64,000 nt of DNA. Source: Nectonema munidae (taxonomy: Eukaryota > Nematomorpha > Nectonematoida > Nectonematidae). The stretch spans positions 124,001-188,000 of the forward strand of contig JAUIRK010000686.1 in the NCBI GenBank assembly GCA_030549495.1, given 5' to 3'. The notes under the pieces were generated by a model. That model was given only the letters and a program-made list of their open reading frames with translations, made no database searches and was not told the origin of the DNA. Below, piece by piece: positions 57,768 to 64,000 of this stretch; position 1 is the first letter of the stretch; each line of letters starts with the position of its first letter. Both the position numbers and the translations under genes were made by a program.

Positions 57768-60700
57768 AGGGATCATACATAAATGACGTCCCACAAAATT
57801 TTTAAGTTTTGACTTCCCCCAATTTAGAGTTTTGATTTCATTTCTGTAGTCAATTTTTGCATTTAGGATGTCAAAATGTCTAAAAGTTTCAATCTATTTT
57901 GCGGTTTATGTGTGAAATTTTTCTCCAACCATATTATTCAAATTTTAAATAAAATATTTTTTTTAATACTAAATCAATTATGCTAACTTTATTTTGGAAA
58001 TATCTAAAAGTGTCAATTAAATTTGCCGTTTACATCTAAGAAATAATTCTAAGTCTAATAATTGTCTCCAAAACATTTATCTACATTTTAAATAAAATAT
58101 ATCAAACATGGTGATTTTATTATATCTTGATCATTTTGGCAATTATAGTTTGCAAATGTCAATCATATTCGTGGCTGACGACAAAAAATGATTTTTAGAT
58201 TATTATTTATATTTTTATACTAGATCACATGCTGATTTCATTTTTAGGATGTGAAAATGTCAATCAAATTTTTTTCAAAAGTTGACTTAATACCATTTTT
58301 TGGTCAACTTTTGTCACTTTAAAAAATGTCTCAAAGTGTAAATAGAATTAGTGGTGTATGCCTGAAAATTATCTCAAAAATAGAAGATACTCCATTTGAA
58401 GTAAAAATCTTCAAACGTATTAGTTAATATTTTAATCATCAATTGACTAAAAGAGTTATTTGAAAATTTTCAAACATTTAGAGTTGCCGTAACTATGTCA
58501 GATACTATATGTGAAGATATAGGTATTCTCAAAAAATTTTCCTTCGGTGTAAATGAGAGAGTATTTTACATGATAAAGATGGAAAACTTTTTGTAATTGA
58601 AAAAAGAGGATTATGAATGATTTCATGAACAGGAATTTTGAAAAAGGATTGCTTAGCAAGCATTCAGAAGGATATCTATTCATATCACCTGAACAACACA
58701 GTATTGTTTAAAAAAGACAAGATCAACTTAATCCTTAATCCTGGCTATTGATAAGTTTTTATAAATATTTTTAATATGATATGTACATATTTCAACTATA
58801 CTGATTTCAGTGGTGATGTCCATTTTTTTTTATCAAAATAATCAAACCTGTCAAAAAAATTGATTTATATTTGATACCTCATCTCAAAAAGGAACTTTTT
58901 ATTTAAATAATTATATAAATTTTTTACACATATATACCTATTTTCAAGTACGCTAAGTTTACTGATAATATTCCACTTTTATGAAAATCAGTCAAACCTA
59001 TCAAAAAATGATTTATATTCATGTCAAAATTAAATTTTTTATTGAAATACTTATAAAAAGTTTTTTACACATATATATTATTTTCAAGTATGCCTAATTT
59101 TGTGGTGATGCTTATTTTTTATGAAAATCAATTAAACGTGTCAAAAAATAGATGATCAATGAATGTCAAATGTATAAACTTAAAAATATATACTACTTGC
59201 AGTAATTCTCTGCTAATTATTTTCTTAATTTATTTAATAAACCAACTTTAGGTGTTTAATTCACCCAAATATGTCAGTAAATTAGGTATCTCAATAAGAC
59301 CTCCATCGTTTTGGCTACAAATTCATTATCGGCTGGTAGTCTCTACATCATTTCTTCTATACTCTATACAGTATGTAATTTTACTTTTCTTTCTATGATC
59401 CTTTCTTGGTAGCTCTTTTTTCATTAGAAATTTATTTTCTGCAATCTGTATTCAAAAAAACTTAGGATTTATTTTGAACAGATTTTACGCTCTCAAAGCA
59501 TTCTGATTAACAATCTTCTTGATGATCTGCTTTTTCATTTTGCTTTTAACCGGACCTATTCAAAATTTTCAGCTTTCATCTCCATCTTAGTGAAATGATA
59601 ATTGTAATCCTAGACGATAAGCTATGGATTTAAATATTTTTCATTTGTAAAAGAGGAACCTCTTTTTTGAAGTACCCAATATTAGATTATTACACCACTT
59701 CCTAATTCATAATACGTTTTGTTATTTTTAAATAAATATTGAAGAAAGTATTATAAGCCAAAAAAATTTTTATATTTTTACTATATAACGAATTTTTAAA
59801 TTTTTTTTACAGAATTGATTTTCAGACATACATCACTAATTTAACTGACACAGGATTTTTAACCAAAATTGATTGCAGAAATAAAATATGCATAGTCGAT
59901 TTAGTATAAAAACACATATTTTATTTGAAATTTTGGAAACAGTTTTTAGACGTAAACCGCGAATCTGATTGAAGGTTTCATATATTTTGAAAGCATAAAT
60001 GCGAAAACTTAGCCCAAAAATGAAACTAGCATTTTCAATTTGCTATAAAAACAGATATTTTATTTTAATTTTAAAAATATTTCTGTAGATATCAGACGTA
60101 AACTGTACATTTGATACACTTTCAGACATTTTAAAATCTAAATGCAAAATCTGAGTTCAGAAATAAAACTAGTATGATTGATTTGGTGTAAAAACATATA
60201 TTTCATGTAAAATTAAAGACCATATTTTTGGAGATAGTTTTCAGACGTAAACCAAAAATTTGATTGATACTGTCAGATATTTAAAATCTCTAAATGCGAA
60301 AATTATGTAAAATTTGAATCTATATTTTTGGAGACAAATTTTAGAAGTTAAATTTTTATGAATGTTTTTGGAGACAATTTTTAGAAGTAAATCGCACATT
60401 TGGTTAACAAGTATAGGTATTCTCACATCCTAAATGTAAAAAATCAAACCAGCATGGCCGATTTAGTATAAAACATACATTTTATGTAAAATTTAAAGGA
60501 ATATTCTATTAGACATATTTCTTATCAATCAAAATTTTGATTGACATTTTCTAAAAAGTAGCCATGATTATTGAAAAAATTAAAAATATAAAGTATTATG
60601 TGTTCAAAACTCTATATAATTATAAATTTTCAAGGGAGTTAGGGTTATAACTCAGTTATAAGGTTAACTATAGATAATGTCAAAATTTACTCAAAAATTA

Positions 60701-60850
60701 ATTTTTTATATTGGTTGACAGTTTTGACATAAAACGGTCATTTAACTACTATGAAAATGATATCACAAATAAGCTTACGATTTTTTAAGTCACGAAATTT
60801 GAAGGGACATAATTCAGCTAATTTTGTACAATTAATTTTTTAGTAAAGGG
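57768..60850. repeat. Foldback-like element with inverted subrepeat arrays
   Basis: The left arm, 57790-58340, is an array of diverged units with words such as AATGTCAATCAAATTT and CATTTTAAATAAAATAT. The right arm, 59870-60480, carries the same units in the opposite orientation (AATTTGATTGACA, ATATTTTATTTAAAAT), with periods near 147 bases from landmarks at 59933, 60080 and 60228, then shorter. The core 58385-59540 includes a block that reappears inverted at 39.9-40.3 kb and a separate tandem repeat at 58745-59150. The right end, 60705-60850, is shared with 41630-41760. No transposase was found. The left boundary is unclear: 57768 begins a GGATCATACATAAATGACGT word that may belong to another element. 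Confidence 0.68.
58745..59150. repeat. Core tandem repeat, period about 140-150
   Basis: Three diverged units sharing TTACACATATATA, TTTTCAAGTA, GATGCTT/GATGTCC, GAAAATCA and CAAAC.TGTCAAAAAA words. Landmarks at 58811, 58962 and 59103 give periods of 151 and 141. Confidence 0.75.
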
Positions 60851-61748
60851 CACTAATAGAGTTAAATTCTGGGCTTAATAAATTTTTTAAAAAAGTCTAT
60901 TAGGTTATTATTGAAAAATCTCATGAAAAATAAAAATTTATAAATTTAAAGAAAATTATTTTATCTATTGGGTTTAAATATATAAGTCAATGTAGTTTGA
61001 AGTAACTAAATATAGAACCATTTAATCACATTGAAATTTAGTATTCATTATCTGTGTATATATTGATAAAAAATACCGTCCTGATGAAATAGAGAAAGGT
61101 CAATTTACTAAATCAGACGAAAATAATTCAAAAATAAAAAAAATAACTCACCACAAATTAACCAAAGTTAAACAGTAACGGCAATTTAAATCTAGAGTGA
61201 CAAAAATATTTTGAGAATTCACCTGCATAAGCTAATTTACCGAGAGGCAAAATATTTTGCGCGAATTATTCATGAAAAGTTGGTTTATCAAATAAAGACA
61301 ATATTAAGTCAAAAAATGTGGAATGTATAATATATTTTGAAGTTTATATATTTGGCTTTGATTGGTTTTAATGAAAACGCCATCAGATTCGCAATCAATT
61401 ATTTAGTAGGTTCACGCGAGAATTTTGTAAAAAATTCCAATATTTCAAGAAGAGGAGAGGGCGTCACTGAGGAAATGAAAATAGCCCGTCACAAATAGGG
61501 TAAATGTATTTTTTTGAATTATAGTGTTTTAACATCAAAACAACATTTTTACTGCTTGCACAAGTTTGGAAATATTCCAAATTGTATCTACATTTTTGTA
61601 GCAATGTTCATTGACAAAATGTGGTAGAATTTTCTGCTGTTAAAAGTCTTTTCGGTAAAAGTTTTGTTCGACCAAATCTCTATCGGCTAAATGTTCGATT
61701 AGCATGAAGAGTAAAGATAGTAGAATTAGCAAGAATAGATATGAGGCA
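60851..61748. other. AT-rich spacer
   Basis: Between the foldback-like element and the NDUFS5 poly(A) signal. Nothing recognised. Confidence 0.5.
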
Positions 61749-61754
61749 TTTATT
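61749..61754 (-). promoter_or_regulatory. Poly(A) signal of NDUFS5
   Basis: AATAAA on the minus strand, about 42 bases after the stop. Confidence 0.6.
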
Positions 61755-61795
61755 AAAACGTAAACTTTCAAAAAAGGCAAATAAGCAAGATAGTA

Positions 61796-62110
61796 TTACA
61801 TGAGGTTGCAAGTCAATTCATTTGTTTCACTAAATATAGGTGGATTGTAGCTCCGCTCAGATAACTCACCCTTGTAGTACTGTATTGCCTGGTGTTTATG
61901 CAACAAAGCTCGCCTAAAGTACGCCTTTTTATTATGCAAGCATTCGTACGTATCTTCGTATTCGTCCCTACACATTGTGATATGCCCTCTCACATTAAGA
62001 CACTTTTTTAATTGGTTTAAAAATATCCAGCACTTCCTATTGCCATTACGCGAGGTATATCTTTGGAGAGCATCTGATATTGGCGATTCAATGATTGGAA
62101 ACGAACTCAT
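61796..62110 (-). CDS. NDUFS5, complex I 15 kDa subunit
   Basis: 104 residues, close to the usual 100-106. It has no cleavable presequence and carries the twin CX9C motif that is oxidised by the Mia40/CHCHD4 pathway in the intermembrane space: CWIFLNQLKKC and CRDEYEDTYEC. EYEDTYECLHNKKAYFRR matches the conserved EYEDFEECLLR region of mammalian NDUFS5, as does the SYNPP motif near the C-terminus; the N-terminal SPISDALQRYTS matches the arthropod form. The start at 62110 was preferred over the longer frame from 62170 because the minus strand reads TTTTCTTTTCTGTTTTAG, a strong acceptor, 12 bases before it. The coding exon is therefore probably preceded by a 5' UTR intron. NDUFS5 sits in the proximal arm module of NADH:ubiquinone oxidoreductase and aids assembly. 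Other CHCH proteins are possible but fit less well. Confidence 0.84.
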   Translation of the reverse strand: MSSFPIIESPISDALQRYTSRNGNRKCWIFLNQLKKCLNVRGHITMCRDEYEDTYECLHNKKAYFRRALLHKHQAIQYYKGELSERSYNPPIFSETNELTCNLM

Positions 62111-62123
62111 TAATAATTTGTCT
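62111..62123 (-). promoter_or_regulatory. 3' splice site before the NDUFS5 start
   Basis: The polypyrimidine run and TTTTAG end at about 62123 on the minus strand, leaving about 12 bases of UTR before the ATG. Confidence 0.6.
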
Positions 62124-62739
62124 AAAACAGAAAAGAAAAGATATATTCGACAAAATTTCAAAGAAATCAATATAACCTAGGGACGATTGACATAATTAAT
62201 TTTTAGCTAAAAAGGAAGTTTTTAACTAGATACCATTGTGGGAATAACTAAAAACTTGTTTAGTTTTATAGTTTTCACTTTGGTTTTTTATTTGAAAATG
62301 ATAATCAAAAATTATAAGCTCTTAGGTTCAAAGTGGTTTTTCGTTATGACCCTCGCTCCAATAAATTCCATAACGTTACTTCCTCTTCCAGAAACCTCCA
62401 ATTCGCCAATAAAGTCTAATAAGTGAAACTGGAAGAAAAATATTAAATTTATGTTGATCTGTTTAGATCACATTTTATTGTACATTTTCAAATTTATTAT
62501 TTTAAGCTTTAGTTGAGTGATGTTTCAAATGAATTTTTGAAAACATCTACTTCACTAACATAAAATAATGATGAATTTGGGATACTTAGCAGAACTTACT
62601 TTAGCTAAAAAATTTAAGTAGGTTATTTTCTTCAAAGTTCTTCTTAGTTAAGAAAGTATAGGAAAATTTTTTGTTAATAGTTACTTTAAAATGAGTTTTC
62701 ATTCCAACAAGTTATTAATTATTTTTTTTTAATTGCAAT
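62124..62739. other. AT-rich spacer
   Basis: Upstream of NDUFS5; the first exon and promoter must lie here or farther on. The 62-codon open frame at 62238-62426 is not recognised. Confidence 0.4.
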
Positions 62740-64000
62740 AAATTCTTTTGAAAGTAGTGAATGTGAAGATTTCTTGGGATTGTCTATCAATAAAATTAAA
62801 TCTATAATGAATATTATTTGTTTTCCTTTGGTATCCCTTTTTAATGAATGTGTTTTATATAATATTTTTCCTCAAGTTTTCAAAATAGGTCGTCATCTCT
62901 TTGCATAAAAAGGGATCTAGATTATCAGTTGATAATTATAGGTCAATAACAATTGTGCCAATCCTATCTAAGTTATTCGAAAGGCTTCTCAGTTTGCAAA
63001 TTCAAAACTGTTTTTCATCAAATAATCTTTAGAAAATTTAGCTTTTAGAAAATACTACTCAACTGAAACCTTTCATTTATCTCTTCTGAATGAAATTATT
63101 ATTGACCTTGAGAAAAAAGAAAATTTTAACAATCTTTTTGGACATGTCCAGAGCGTTCGACTCAGTAAAGCATATGAAACTTTTAGAAAAACTTAAATTA
63201 TATGGATTTTCCTTATCATCTCTCAACTTTATTAAATCTTATCTTCATGAAAGAAAACAATATGTTTCAATAAATCAATTTTCATCTAAACATAACACAA
63301 TACGTTGTGGTGTACCTCAGGGTTTCTTGCTTGGTCTCTTAATTTTTAAAATCTTTATTAATGATATTTCTGCATGAAATCAAAAAAATAAAGTTTTTCA
63401 TTTATGCTGATGATATCACATTATTTTTCTCATCTAAGACTATTTTGTTTGATGCTGAACTCCTAAATGTGAATAGGAATATTGATAAAGTCTTCAAATG
63501 GTGTTCATCCAATGACTTAATTATTAATCATCTGAAAACGAAAGGTATGATCTTTTCTAAAGTTGGTCAGGTTGATGTTTCTAATAAACTTGGTATCGAT
63601 TTTGTTAAGTCTTTTAATTTGCTGGGGCTGACCATAGATGAAAAATTGACATGGTATGATCATAAAAATGTTCTTTCTTCGAAACTTTCTTCTGTAATTG
63701 GAATGTTAAAAGCTTTGAAAAATCATCTTGGTAAAGATATTCTTCTACTTCTGTATAAGTCTTTTTTAATACCTTATTTGACTTGCAATATTTTATTATG
63801 GCGTCACACAAATCTTAATGATCTGTTTACTCTTCAGAAGAAAATTTTGAAAAATATTTTAAATTTGAATATTAGGTACTCTTCTAATAGGCTTTTTACG
63901 ACCTTCAGATGCTCAAAGTTGATGATATATATGAATATAAACTCTCATTGTTTTGTTTCAAACTATTATGTAGTTTAGTTTCATCCTGCTTGTACACCCA
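62740..64000 (+). pseudogene. Non-LTR reverse transcriptase, CR1/Jockey-like, runs off window
   Basis: Broken plus-strand reading: SLFNECVLYNIFPQVFK, VDNYRSITIVPILSKLFERL, motif A TIFLDMSRAFDSVKHMKLLE, motif B RCGVPQGFLLGLLIFKIFIN, then a shift near 63370 and motif C FFIYADDITLFFSS with both aspartates intact. The thumb is LIINHLKTKGMIFS and FNLLGLTIDEKLTW, ending in LLLYKSFLIPYLTCNILLW. The N-terminal part has stops around 62905-63060. It is distinct in sequence from the 48-50 kb element. The frame at the window edge ends at 63976-63978, so the remaining part is likely shifted. Confidence 0.82.

Overview
The window is AT-rich animal nuclear DNA with short exons, GT-AG introns, AATAAA signals, long transposon-filled introns and no operon, ribosome-binding or CRISPR structure. 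The gene set (DPH2, an FRRS1L-like DOMON protein, COX4, NDUFS5) and the mix of hAT, Tigger, RTE, CR1-like and BEL/Pao debris suggest an arthropod; a caligid copepod such as a salmon louse is my guess, not something the sequence proves.

Four host genes can be read. (1) Minus strand, 2840-14138: a DOMON-domain protein resembling FRRS1L, in four exons that all join in phase 0. (2) Minus strand, 31786-44303 and beyond: DPH2 of diphthamide synthesis. Six exons join with matching phases and cover the protein from the Cys-Cys motif to the C-terminus; the N-terminal exon or exons were not found. (3) Plus strand, 56984-57556: a divergent cytochrome c oxidase subunit IV. (4) Minus strand, 61796-62110: the complex I subunit NDUFS5 with its twin CX9C motif. 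Genes 3 and 4 are convergent nuclear genes for mitochondrial respiratory proteins. Genes 1, 2 and 4 have an AATAAA signal 40-80 bases after the stop, and gene 3 has one about 90 bases after it.

Most of the rest is mobile DNA. 3.2-5.4 kb holds a broken ZMYM1-like hAT; 7.1-9.4 kb a hAT element with both ends and a target duplication; 9.4-9.65 kb a GT microsatellite; 12.0-12.7 kb BEL/Pao debris; 14.9-15.7 kb a hAT-type MITE; 19.4-21.0 kb hAT and non-LTR pieces; 21.5-22.2 kb a deleted hAT; 23.2-24.5 kb a Tigger; 25.1-29.9 kb three or four hAT relics; 30.2-30.9 kb tandem and CA-rich repeats. The DPH2 introns carry half of a large repeat (39.4-41.8 kb). 44.6-53.2 kb holds non-LTR elements (a deleted RTE, a Jockey-like 3' end, a CR1-like reverse transcriptase and a nearly complete RTE) and MITEs. 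62.7-64.0 kb is another non-LTR reverse transcriptase running off the window.

The least ordinary structure lies between COX4 and NDUFS5 at 57.8-60.85 kb: arrays of roughly 147-base subrepeats in opposite orientation flank a core with its own 140-150-base tandem repeat. The same right half recurs at 39.4-41.8 kb inside a DPH2 intron. I read this as a foldback-like element family with long, internally repetitive inverted arms.
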